The notes under the pieces are model-generated. The model saw only the letters and a program-made list of their open reading frames with translations. It was not told where the DNA came from and ran no database searches. Below, piece after piece: positions 10,943 to 21,439 of a stretch of DNA of 49,367 nucleotides. The DNA comes from Chara braunii (Eukaryota; Streptophyta; Charophyceae; Charales; Characeae). The number at the start of each line of letters is the position of its first letter. Position 1 is the first letter of the stretch. The DNA lies in the NCBI GenBank assembly GCA_003427395.1, contig BFEA01000027.1:290772-340138 (forward strand). The letters are read 5' to 3'. The position numbers and the translations under genes are program-made.

Positions 10943-12223
10943 TTAATCCAGTGGGATGAGCTCTGCGGCTTCCTTGATTACCCCTGTGTTTGGTATTGCC
11001 ACATTCGTTTCTTCTACCATTGTTCCTACCCGTCCAGGCCCGTTAGCTAAGGGAGCTGCAGCTGCCGGGGCTGCCCCTATTCTTGCTTGTTGCGGGGGGC
11101 AATCTCGGGCCATGTGGTCGGGTTGATGGTAGGCATAACACGTGTCAGTCCTAGGGGCCGGTCCTGCGCCAGCTCCCACGGTTGCGGGAGCAGGTGCTTG
11201 GGTGACAGAAGGGGCAGTGCGAACGTTAATGGGACGCATGGAACGCACCAGCGACTCCATGCGGGCATTGTGCTCGCGTTGTTCCTTTTTGCTTTCTTGC
11301 ATGAGGCTAACCAATGTGTATGTAAGGTCCAACACTGCATTCGATTCTTCTGTCTTCTCCGCCGGGGCGGTTGCCTGTGCAGCCGCCTTGGGCGTCGATG
11401 GTCGTGCTCCCTGATCGGGAGGGCGCCGTAAGGCTGCCACCTGTTCCAGGTAGGTAACAGGGCATGACACGAAGCCCATATTTTCGAACTTATGCTGCAG
11501 GGCTGCTAGTTCCATCCTTGCACGGGTCAATTCCGTAGAGTCACCTTCTTTAGCGCGATCTTCTCCCTCGAGGAAGCTAGCAGCGAACTTTCGCTCCATC
11601 TCTTCTGCTGCGTCCATGATTTGCGTCAAGGTGAAGGTGATGGGGGAGAATTGTTTCCGTATCTTAGCACGTATAGCTCTGCTTCAAAGTCCATCTCTGA
11701 AGAACTCTCTTCCTACCTTTTCGTCCCTATGAGATCTTACAAACAGTCGGTAGAACCGCCTACGGTATTCCGCAACAGACTCGAGGGGCTTTTGCATTCT
11801 GTCTTTGATCATAAAGAACGCTTGCTCTGGATGTATGTAGTCACTTCGGTGTAAGAAGTCTCGCTCGAAGGTAGGAAGGTCAGTCCATACGTAGGTGCTG
11901 AACCAGTGATGGGCGTCGCCTCCTAATCGGCCTGGGATGTTAATCTTAGCTTCATCATTATCGTACTGCTGCGCTCGGAGCATGGCAAGCCATGCTCCTG
12001 CTAGGTGGTGCGCGGGATCAAATAAATACAAATCTGGCGGGGTTGCTAGAGCGCGGGCACGAACGGGCTGAGGCACGGACTGAGGCGCAAGCCCCAGGCC
12101 GCCCCCTGCCCCGCCTTGTGCTTGATTGGCTGGGGCCTGATTGGCGTTTGCCTGATTAGCATTCACGTCGTCTGCCGATCTGCCCGAAGACCTGCTTCTC
12201 GTCACTACAAGTTCGCGTGTCAA
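10943..12223 (-). pseudogene. Gag of element B (capsid-like domain and zinc knuckle)
   Basis: Two open pieces in the same frame (12223-11684 and 11629-10943). The N-terminal part is Asn/Ala/Gln rich, followed by the Ty3-type capsid region (PDLYLFDPAHHLAGAWL, THERDFL-like segment, YRRRFYRLFV), a coiled helical part, and a nucleocapsid finger CYAYHQPDHMARDC. That finger has Tyr instead of the second Cys of CCHC. Gag packages element RNA. A true ATG start is not evident: the open frame begins at a TTG codon at 12223. Confidence 0.82.
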
Positions 12224-12317
12224 CGCGTTCCTTTGCGCAGACCGTCCCCGTTTTGGGGTCGCCAGATCGGTTGATCTAGAGAGCCGAGCAACTTGTCAAT
12301 CCGTTGTCTTGACATGT

Positions 12318-12333
12318 GTCGGCTCCGATACCA
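12318..12333 (-). promoter_or_regulatory. Primer-binding site, initiator-Met type (element B)
   Basis: Minus-strand TGGTATCGGAGCCGAC directly abuts the LTR inner end. The first 12 bases match the familiar plant initiator-Met primer site TGGTATCAGAGC except for G in place of A at position 8. The same variant occurs in element D at 37975. Confidence 0.85.
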
Positions 12334-12734
12334 ACCTCACGCCCAACGCGACTTCCTATTTTCGGAGTGTTAGTGGGCCTGAAAGCATGAAGAGGGGTGT
12401 GCCAAGGATTTTTGGAATGTGGGGGTGGAGTACCAGGTCGGAATTGGAATCTTTTGTGTCAAGTTTCAGGGGTAGAAGTGCAACTGGTTCCTCTAGCTCA
12501 GAGTTGGGGTGGGCGCCGTTCCCACGGCCTAGGCCGGGAAAGAGCCGGGTGCACGAACGGGGTGTTGCGAGCGTCACTGTGGGAATGCTCGTACCTCTGC
12601 CATCCGACGCAGAACTCAGAGTCAGAGTCTGACGAGGAGGATGGGCTGGGTTCTCGACGTTCTCTCCGGCGAGGAGTCTGACGCGTGGCCTCCGTCTGTT
12701 CGTGCTCGTTGGGCTGCTGGCACTCGGGGCACGG
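12334..12734 (-). mobile_element. Inner part of the element B 5' LTR
   Basis: On the minus strand it shares the LTR inner end of element D, including AAAAATCCTTGGCACACCCC, AGGAAGTCGC and GGGCGTGAGG next to the primer site. Further outward it diverges from D, so it is a related subfamily. The outer LTR is missing because an R-end element begins at 12735. Confidence 0.8.
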
Positions 12735-13262
12735 TGTCGAGCTCATCGGTCCGGCACCTCAAGAGGCAGCGCGGGACCCTCCCGGCCGCGTCATGCAGGA
12801 ATTGGTTTAAATCCTTCGTCGCGAATTTTCATGGAGGTTCCACAAAGCCGCTCTGGCCGAGTGCGCGAGCCATACCTCTCGCAAGCCCCTACGACAGGAT
12901 ATGGCCTACGCGAGGCACGACTTACCTCCACCTTACGGGAGCTGTCACCTCCCTTCGATGGGCGTATCCCCGCCGAGCTACCAGTCCACAATACGAAAGT
13001 TGATCAGTTGCAATCGCAGAGGTGGACCAGCCGAGGGCGTTTCTCGTTCGCTGTAGCATAAGGGGTACGCGCGGTATTACGCCTCAATCGGACCCGCACG
13101 CGAACCGGCATCCTGGGGGGCTGAGATCCCAAGCGCGACTTGTCGCCGGTCGACTAGGACGCATCCCACACACCACGAGCACACCACTATAAAGAACATA
13201 AAAATAAATCACACGCACATACACCGAACAACGCGACAACACTCATAGTCCCTTCAGTAGCC
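12735..13262 (+). mobile_element. R end of an RF-like element (copy R2)
   Basis: Starts TGTCGAGC and follows the R ends at 2163 and 16640 block by block: CCCTCCCGGCCGCGTCA, CCCCTACGACAGGATA, GGGCGTATCCC, CAGCCGAGGGCGTTT, GGTCGACTAGGAC. After about 13262 similarity is lost, so R2 is a different subfamily or is truncated. It sits inside the element B LTR. No protein-coding frame is recognisable. Confidence 0.75.
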
Positions 13263-13264
13263 AT

Positions 13265-13620
13265 CCCATAACTTTCCGATGCGGAAATCGGATAGGCGTC
13301 TCGCGCGGGACTTAGTATAAAACCGCGCGGACGCAGGGCCTACTCATATCGACTAGCAATGCAAACGTATGCACGCAGTCGCAATGATGGCGTACCATGT
13401 AGTACCCATACTCATGCGGTTCGCGTTAATCTCGAGGGTCGCATTCGACACTCAAGTGTCGGCTGACACACGCCATGTGCGGTTGAAGACCACACACCCT
13501 CTTCTGCACTCTGTGCAGAGTGGGTGGTACACAGGCCCGTACCTGTGGTGGCAGTCGTCTCTTACTGCCCTGGAGATGAGCCCCACTCTAGGCCTGGGAA
13601 GAAGTCAAGGAGTTTGGCTT
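13265..13620. repeat. Cluster of perfect inverted repeats
   Basis: Consecutive hairpin-forming sequences: CCGAT/ATCGG, CGCGCGG/CCGCGCG (around a TATAAAA at about 13316), GACACT/AGTGTC, TCTGCAC/GTGCAGA within a longer arm, ACAGG/CCTGT and GGCAGT/ACTGCC. No gene seen. It resembles the hairpin strings inside RF1 and RF2. Confidence 0.7.
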
Positions 13621-14380
13621 TGACGACCGCCACGGACTACAACGTCCAACTATAAAAATTAACAAACAAAATTAATCAATAGATAAATAATCATCCCAAC
13701 ACTCATATATCAAATCAGGACTTGAGATAATAACAAAAGAGGGAAAAAATATAAACCCATCAGGTATGCACATCGTACGACACATGGTTGCCATTCTCAT
13801 TACCTCTAAAGTAAGACCCATATACCAAGCTCCAAAATACTTAACCTGCATAAAACACAGGCACACACAATAGCGACATTGCCATACACCAATGTGGGCA
13901 ACTTTACTGTTTCCTGTAGCTCATACCACGCCTCACGCACTCAAGCCCCGGTCATAATCAAAATCTCCATGAATCTCACAAGTTCTTTATAATGACCATT
14001 TAAAAGAAATTCGGTTAAAACCCTCAAAGAAACATATCAAATCTCAGGACTAAGGTAATCAAGTTGAGGTACAGGTAGAAGCAAAGTTGTGTTGTGAGTC
14101 GACGAATCGGCGATCATCCAAGCGACATGTTATCAGTGATAACAGAATATGATCCTCGTAGGATCAGGCTGGAACTTTGTCAAAATTCTGAATCGAGTGT
14201 CCAAAGAAGACTTGTATCATAAGACAGGTCATTGACCCAAAGTAAATCGTCAATGTATGGAGATCAAATCCCCATGACACGTTCTCACTCAAGACTCTTT
14301 TTAATTAACTAAGCCTGAACCTACCGCTTAAGCAGTGCCCAAAGCAAAGGTAGACCCCGACATAATCTCCCCTATTCAAA
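13621..14380. other. AT-rich non-coding stretch
   Basis: No motif-bearing reading frame on either strand. If the junction at 14381-14404 is a primer site and LTR end, this would be the leader of a gutted minus-strand element. Confidence 0.4.
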
Positions 14381-14404
14381 GTGGATCGCCAGAATCGCCA
14401 CCTG
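14381..14404 (-). promoter_or_regulatory. Possible primer-binding site next to an LTR end
   Basis: Minus strand reads an LTR-like end TTTTGACA, then GG, then TGGCGATTCTGGCGATCC. This has the form expected for LTR end, short gap and primer site starting with TGG. It resembles Arg-type primer sites that I recall from plant Tat-group elements, but the tRNA identity is unverified and no gag follows. Confidence 0.4.
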
Positions 14405-14424
14405 TCAAAATATAATCCATCTCC

Positions 14425-14965
14425 TTAGAAAATTTCGACAGCGCTTCCCGTAGGAAAAATGTCTTTTCAGAATTTATATCAGCCTAAATGTGAAAACAGA
14501 AATAACCTTCAACCTTCCAGAGTCAAATTTTGTTTAACTTCCTGAATTAGCAAAAATTTGGGCAGCACTTCCTTTAGAAAAAGAGACTTCCCAGATTTTT
14601 AGTAAGCCACATATATAAAAATCAGACAAGTTGAACTTTTAGAAAGTCAAATTTTGACTAATTTCTTGAATTTGCAAAAATCTCGGCATGTTTCCCGTAG
14701 AGAAAGTAGCTTACCAAAATTTATACAAAGCCAAGTTCAGAATCTATAATGACTTTGACTTATCAAGGTTCAATTTTATCTAACTCTCTGCATTAGCAAA
14801 AATTTGGGCAGCTCTCCCTTCAGAAAATGAGACTCTCTAAATTCTTACTAAGTCATATATGGGAGTAACTCCTTGATTTTGTAGAAATTTCGGCAGCGCT
14901 TCCCGTAGAGAAAGTGGCTTACCAAGATTTATACAAAACCAAGTATAACAAATGATCCTAGAAAA
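14425..14965. repeat. About 123-bp imperfect tandem array, five copies
   Basis: A motif of the form AATTTCGGCAGCGCTTCCCG recurs at about 14437, 14560, 14684, 14807 and 14892. The first four are spaced 123 bp apart and the last is 85 bp on. Each is followed by a GTAGAGAAAGTGGCTTACCA-like block. Copies are diverged, so the array is old. Confidence 0.85.
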
Positions 14966-15600
14966 TGTAGAACTTGATCTAAGTAAAATAAACGTAGCTC
15001 AGAAAATGTAGGAATTGAAAACTCCTATGATTCTAACACATGGGGAGCATCTAAAACAACTACCTATCAAACTGAAACTCAGACTGAGTAATAACCTCAC
15101 TCGGTCACATGCAGGCTTTCATCATCTCTTCGAACTTTCAAAAAATAAAAAAAATAAAAAAAATTACCAATGTTTTTGAAAGTCCTTGAATTTTATTTCA
15201 ATTTCTTCTAAATTTTGAAATTACGTTCAAATATTTTTGGAATTTTATTTTGAATTCGTGATTGTCTTATGCATGCTCTCGTTTAGACCCCACACTATTT
15301 TTTGAAAATTTCCTCTCATTTTCTTCCCCGAATTGGAATTTTTTTTTTCCCCTTTTTTTCCCTCACTCCGACTTTGAATTCTCTTGATTTAATTTTGGAA
15401 GTTTGTCAAACCTCATTTATACTTGCCTTCCTCTCGCAGTCCCTTACTCCTCTTTCTGCGTACCAACCTGGCTCCCCGTGACATCCATCAGCGCGCACTC
15501 CAAAATCGCGCCCGAGACGCTTGTGCCGCAAACTGACTCGCTCGCTTTGTCGCACCGATTGCTGCCACTGAGCCCCCCCCCCGCCCCAGTTCTCCCTCCT
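14966..15600. other. AT-rich leader region upstream of chromovirus C gag
   Basis: Homopolymer-rich A and T tracts, then C-rich sequence running into the gag start. The 5' LTR and primer site of element C are expected upstream of 15624, but I could not identify either. Confidence 0.4.
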
Positions 15601-15623
15601 CTTCCTCTCCATCCCTTGGACCC

Positions 15624-16639
15624 ATGCAGACCACCGAGTTTGCGAGTCCCTCCCACTCCACCAGCGAAGGGCTTGCGTTCCTAGCTCACGAGCCTACATC
15701 CGACTCAATGGCCACCCCTATGGCAACCAGTTCGGGCCCAGCTTCGCAGTCGGATCCCATAGTGGACCTCCTCCACCACATGCAGACCACACTCGAGGCC
15801 AGAATCACGGCCCTCCCAACCGACTTTTCATCCCTGTCGGCCCGCGTGTCACAGTTGGAGACCCGTACCAGTGCATCTCCCTCTCCACCCTCGGCATCTG
15901 CATCTATGCTAGCTTCCTCTCCTTCTTTGGCTGGCATCATCTACACGCTTGTCTCTTCCACGGGCTGGATATCCTCACCTCGTCCCACCCTTCCTCTGCA
16001 GCCATCTCTGCCACCCAGATTTCTTCCCCTGCACCTCCTTCCTCAGGACCCATGGCATCTTGCCCCGTCACCTCCTCGACATTGGTTTCCACGACACCTC
16101 CCTCATCACCCCCTACTCCTTCACCCCCCCCCCCCNNNNNNNNNNNNNNNNNNNNNNNNNNNNNNNNNNNNNNNNNNNNNNNNNNNNNNNNNNNNNNNNN
16201 NNNNNNNNNNNNNNNCCCCCCACCTCCCCTTACACCCAGGACACAGAATGCCGAGCTCCAACGCCAGCTCACCCTGGCCCATGATCACATCCACCAACTC
16301 CAAGGAGGTAAGCCCTTGCCTCCCCACCTCGCGGCACAGCCTGTTGCCCCTTTCATCTATCGACAGCATCAGACGCAGGCCGCTGCGATGCATTTCACTC
16401 TCCCACCACCAGCCACCACGATGTGTCAGGGACCGTTGCCCCGACTCCCCGCTCTTTCTAGTGGTTCTGCTGGTGCTACTACTTCTTTTGTCCTCTTGTC
16501 ACAATCGACTCTCCCTCTCGCTACCCGTTATCAGCCACCAACGTATGTTCCACAGTTTCGACGGGATCACCTCCCACAGTTTGACGGCAGGTCCTCCGAG
16601 CTCCAAGGATGGATCACTACTGCTGAGGAGCAGCTTCGC
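15624..16639 (+). pseudogene. Gag N-terminal part of chromovirus C
   Basis: Starts at ATG 15624, followed by a Ser/Thr/Pro-rich region with a short coiled segment (FSSLSARVSQLETR). A frame change occurs near 15935, and then a Pro-rich stretch contains an 80-base N-gap. After the gap the frame encodes a second helix (AELQRQLTLAHDHIHQL) and the start of the Ty3-type capsid domain (LPQFDGRSSELQGWI). The frame is interrupted after codon 16637-16639 by element RF1. The frame resumes at 22047 once RF1 and one 4-bp target copy are ignored. Confidence 0.78.
16136..16215. other. Assembly gap (80 N) inside a poly-C tract
   Basis: Run of N flanked by C homopolymers on both sides, so the true length and frame across it are unknown. 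Confidence 0.99.
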
Positions 16640-18470
16640 TGTCGAGCGCATCGGCCCTCGCGCGAAAACGAGGGCCCTCCCGGCCATGTTACGCAGCAGT
16701 TTACCTAAAACATCATTCGAGAGACAACTCGGGAACGACGCTAAGTATCCCGCGAACCGCCGAGACGGACGCAGTTGCAACGCTCCTTCGACGCTCTAGC
16801 CGGGTGCGCCAGCTATACATACCGCGGTCCCCTACGACAGGATAGGTTCCCGCGGGGCATAAGCTTGCATCCCTAAGGAACTGTCACCACCCTTAGGGGC
16901 GTATCCCTACCAATGTACTGACCCACGTGCGAAAGTTTTTTGATGCAATTGCAGAGGTAGGCCAGCCGAGGGCGTTTGCTCGTTCGCCGTAGTATAGATA
17001 CGTTTGGTTAACGCCAAGTGGACCCGATCGCCGTCCGTTCCTAGGGCGCTGATCTTCTAGGTACGAAGCGGACGTCGGTCGACTAGGACTGTCTCAACCA
17101 AGCGTGAAAGCCTCAACTTTAATCCTAGTCCCTTTAACATACAATCAAAAGAAGGTTATAACAATCATGCATAGTTACATCGAAAGGTATCGACTTTAAT
17201 CGATAGAACGATATGTCCAATTTAATACGATAATTAAAAGAAACAAAATCTTTATTTGATACATCCAATGTCGCAAGATAAAAAAAATAATCCGACAGCC
17301 TCAGGTCGAACTCCACAAAACATTCATACAACCGTCAACGAGAGGTTGTTTTTTTGACAAAAACATAGATGTCGCCGACATTTATCGACTGCCTTAGTTT
17401 TGACTTGATGAGACGCGTTGCCAAAGTCGTTCATTTCACCTACCGCCGACTCAAAATTCGACACGCTCACACTTGTCTCCATACTTTCTCAATCTTATTA
17501 CATGACAGGCTACTTGATCAGGGGCATTGCTTGAAGTGTTGCATGCCTCTCCCTTTGGGAAGTGGTCTGGGATACTCCTCCTCGCCCGAGCACAAAACTC
17601 GGATCTCAGAAGTCGGGCCGTCTCCATCGAATCGGCAAAGTACCCCCCCGTAGAACGGTCCACTGTAGGTCGATAATAGGGCCGGCTCCTGAAGCAACGA
17701 ACCCCCGCCCCAGATGCTTCCTGGAGAGAAAACATGTGTCCACTACAAGTAACTTTCAATTGTCCCCATTTTTCCTAAATTCAGGGTAACTTAAGCAAAA
17801 GGAAATCAAAAGGGATAAAGAATGAGAATCAGTTGGACAGGTATAGGCAGATAAGGTCGTTCGGGATAGAATGGGTAATTCTCAGGAAAAGACTAAGTCC
17901 ATTTGACCTTATCTGCTTTATTTCAATCGAATTCATTTTACGGTGCGCACAAAATTGACATTTTTCAAAACAACCAACCCTTCATGCACGCAGGTGAGAA
18001 GTCAAAAAAAAACACTCATTTTCCATTTTCTGAAATAGGCATAATCAATCTCCTTTGCAAGCATCCTTCTACCTACCTGCACAACATGTATGAAAAACAA
18101 GTTCAAAAGAAAACAGTACAATCCCAGACTCACGTCAGATCTTCTCACTCACATGTATGATTCACACAACTTTCTTTACCTTTTTTTTCGAACGTTCAAA
18201 CGAACAGGGTCAAGCAAAGTGTGGGTTCACACAGGTGTGAAGGGATATCTGAATCATTCAACTGACCTTGAGTGAAGTGGCGCCGAAGAAGCGTCCTGGC
18301 TCACTCAAGAAAGCCAACCAACATACCGTGTGTGCCGCCGAAAGCTGTAGTCTCAAGGAAAATCCTGATCAAACCACATCTCACTCGCACGCCTCATCCG
18401 CGGTAACCCAAGCGTGAAAACGGCAAGTCACATGCATCCCAGAAAAACACTCAATCTGGTACCACATTAG

Positions 18471-18530
18471 TCCCAACTGGTCCCAAGCGGTCCCAGATAG
18501 TCCCATGCGGTTCCAGGTGGTCCCATGCTG
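18471..18530. repeat. Six-copy 10-bp tandem repeat
   Basis: TCCCANNNGG-like decamers start at 18471, 18481, 18491, 18501, 18511 and 18521, an exact 10-bp period. Scattered further GTCCCAACT words follow to about 18735. Confidence 0.9.
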
Positions 18531-19014
18531 TCAAACACTTCGTCGAATGACTATTGAGTCGAAAACCGTTTCTGCCACACTTCTCAAAAAAATAAAACCG
18601 GTGTCGAATCTCAAAACCGTCTGCGTCGGGACCGCCGCAAATGATAGCCCACGTCCCACGTCAGTCCCAACTGAATCGAGGCAGTACCAAGTAGTCCAAT
18701 CCCACTGCCGCAAGTGTTGGGTAGTCCCAACTACAGAACATTTATCTCATGTGCCGCATAAAAAAATAAACCCGCTTGTCGCGCTCAGATTTCGTACCGT
18801 CGCATGCCGTTAACCGTCACCATGTCACGCTGCTGCTGTCGTACACACCAATGGTATCAGACCTTCACGCCGCGCCACAACAAAAACCTTTCAGTGCCGT
18901 AAAAAAAAACCTCCGCTGCCGCGCCGCACGTCCCACTCTCGTGCCGCAAGTCCATTGTCGTGCCGAACTCTCATCGGAAAATGGCAGCACGTCGTCGCGC
19001 CATGCCCTGTAAAA

Positions 19015-19330
19015 AAAATAAAACGGCAGCGCTCCGCCGTGTCGTACCATTGTAAAAAGACGGCGGCGCTTCGCCGTGTCGTACCACCGCAAAAAAACGG
19101 CGGNGCTTCGCTGTGCCGTACCACCGTTGAAAAAAAAAACGGCAGCGCTTCGCCGTGCCGTACCACCGTAAACAAAACGGCAGCGCTTCGCCCGTACCAC
19201 CCTAAAAAGATGGCGGCGCTTCGCCGCGCTGTACTACCGTGCCGTGAAAACGGCAGCGTCACTCTTCAAAACAAAGTGTCGCCGACGTGTTGTGAAAACG
19301 GCAGCGTCACCCCTCAGAATAAAGGTGTCG
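19015..19330. repeat. Minisatellite of about 36 bp: A-tract plus GC-rich hairpin
   Basis: Six to eight imperfect copies of A-tract, CGGCAGCGCTTCGCCGTG, then CCGTACCACCGT. The GC-rich part is self-complementary, so an RNA would form repeated small hairpins separated by A-tracts. One ambiguous base occurs at 19104. Related sequence in opposite orientation lies at 29440-29640. Confidence 0.88.
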
Positions 19331-21056
19331 CGCTGACGCCGCGGTATTTCGGCTGCATAACCCCATAAAAATGGGTTATGGTTGCCGAAAATATCGGCCG
19401 GCACACCTCCATCACTTGTCGTGCTTCCGGTCGCTCCGCTGCTGCTCCTCACCACGCTGCCGCAGAGTCCCCCTTGAGACCAGTCTGCCAAGGGGTGGAG
19501 CAGAGTGCTCCAGCCCAAGCTATGGCTGTCTCCTCCTTCGCCGCGCTCCTCCGCAGTCCTCCAGCTCCGCCAACAACACTCCTGCCTCCTCTCCAGCACT
19601 CCAGCGATGAGGCAAGTGTGCTGTCGCACACTGGCAGCTGGAGGCAAGTGTGAGGCAGCTGGGGGACAGCTGCCTCTTTTGTAATGGCTGAGGAGGGCAG
19701 CAACAGCCTCATCTGTCCCCAGGCAAAATTCGTCACTTGCCTGTGGCCATTGATCTGAGCTAGATCAACGAACTGAGGCTGCCTCATCTCAGCCACACAC
19801 TTAGGGTGGCAGTTGTACTCAACTGCCCCCCTCTTTTTCTCCCTTTTCCCTGCACTCAGACCCACACTGAGTGCAGGTTCAGTGGGAAAATGGTTGTTTC
19901 CAGCCAAGTTCCCCTCACTAATCCCTCCGGTTCACAGCCTCTGGCCTGAGTCACATTCAGGCCAGTTTGGCTTGTATCTGATCATAGTCGCGGCCACAAT
20001 TTTGGCTGTGGATTTTTTCTCTTTTTCTTTTTCTTTTTAATTCAGCTATCTTCGGATTTTCACGAGATAGGTGAATTTATGGCATTTCTAAATTTGTTTT
20101 TCTTTTGTTTTTCTGATAAGGGGCTAAAAAGTTACAGCCCCTTTCAGTTTGATGTATCTGGGCACTTTTTCCAGTGCAGATGCATCAAGGAAAAGGCTGT
20201 ACTTAGCCTTTTCCCTCAGGTGACTTTTAACTTTCCAGGCTCCCCTTAAAAACGGGAGCCTGACAGTTATCTCTGGCAGCTTGTGCCAGAGGTAGCAGCT
20301 GGTGAGGACAAGTATCCTCACGAAAAAAAAATACAAAAAACGAAGAAGAAAATAAAAAGAACTTAGATCCCCTTAACTGTACTATTCCTGGCTTTAATCT
20401 GAGTTAGGAGCATGCAGTTGGGCCCAACTGCATCTCCCTCACCTCTGCTGCTCCCCCTGAAAACGAGGAGGACAACTGTCAGAGTTGGGAGGAGTAGGGA
20501 AATAACTCATGAAAATTTGTTTAACTCCCGACAGGCTCAGAACGGGGTGCAAAAAGTACCCCGACGTTGGTGAATTTTAGAAAAATATACGATAAATAAA
20601 AAAATCTAAAAAAATTCATGTACATGGCCTAGGTGCCTGACTACCTACAGAAAAAACTTCAAGGCCAACAAAATTGTTTTACGCCACAAAAACAATAGTG
20701 GCGCAAACCGAAAAATACCGCTTTTCAAAAACTCAGATCCCGTTTTTCGTTTTCTTTTTTTTTTCTTTTTCTTCTTACCCCTTGACAACGGGGAGGCAGC
20801 TGGCAGGTCGGGAGGAGCAGGTCCTCCTCTATCTTATCCTCCCATTTCTATCTTTCCCTTTCCTCTCGCGCATGTAATATGAGCCGCGAGATCTTAGATC
20901 TCGCGGCTACAAAAATCTGTGTCACCATGAGGTGGGAGCTATCGTGCTCCCACACAGTCTAAAGAGACTGTTTCTTCAACAGCAGAGGCATTGTTTGCCT
21001 CGTGCAGCCTCTGGAGTGGTGGCCGTTGCTTCAACAACGACACCTCTCTCTCCGCT

Positions 21057-21058
<2 letters not shown>

Positions 21059-21086
<28 letters not shown>
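21059..21086. repeat. Poly-T tract (28)
   Basis: Homopolymer within the F end of RF1. The F end at 27.5 kb has an A-rich tract at the equivalent position on the other strand. Confidence 0.98.
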
Positions 21087-21090
<4 letters not shown>

Positions 21091-21176
21091 GAATGCCGTG
21101 GGCATAAGCCAACGGCCACTGTAGACTGCGCCAGCCTGGCGGGCATTCCCCCCTACCCCACCGATTTATAGACCTA

Positions 21177-21187
21177 GGTTCTATTCC
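21177..21187 (+). other. tRNA T-arm (B-box)-like sequence in F end of RF1
   Basis: GGTTCTATTCC resembles the pol III B box GGTTCGANNCC. Equivalent arms occur in the other F ends at 35622 and, on the minus strand, 27432. A complete tRNA fold is not seen. Confidence 0.5.
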
Positions 21188-21355
21188 CTTAGGGGAATCG
21201 AAAAATTCTGGGCCGTTTTCTTGATTTATGCGTGTCATCCTTGCGCTGGGGCCATGCTGCAGCCACGTGGCTGTTCCGGGTCGTGAGATTTGATGATCTC
21301 GCGACCGAGAATGGCCGCGCTTCATGCTGGTGCAGTGGGCAGCTCCAAAAGAAAA

Positions 21356-21439
21356 GGAGCTAGCCCAGACTGCTTATCGCCAACTCGATCCCAGCATATG
21401 CTGGTTGAAAATCCGATGCGGTACCTACTGGGCTAGCTC
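21356..21439 (+). repeat. Bipartite GCTAGCCCAG core of the F end, copy 1
   Basis: GGAGCTAGCCCAG at the left and CCTACTGGGCTAGCTC at the right pair as an inverted repeat around a variable centre of about 55 bases, which itself holds the 14-bp palindrome CCAGCATATGCTGG. The same arms with different centres occur at 27158-27242 and 35691-35773. Confidence 0.85.

Larger units (their letters stand above)
6300..12734 (-). mobile_element. Element B: decayed Ty3/gypsy retrotransposon, minus strand
   Basis: Reading leftward from 12734: partial 5' LTR, initiator-Met-like primer site, gag, protease, RT, RNase H, then a second frame with a PHD finger and integrase. It is the same family as element D (36394-47735): collinear, strongly similar proteins, and the same primer site and LTR inner end. 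It has several in-frame stops and at least one frameshift (near 8795-8924), so it is inactive. The LTR is cut at 12734 by an R-end element, and no 3' LTR was recognised. Confidence 0.9.

Noticed and set aside
18865-19368. Frames over the 36-bp minisatellite on both strands
   Set aside because: Unit length is a multiple of three, so repeats stay open by construction.
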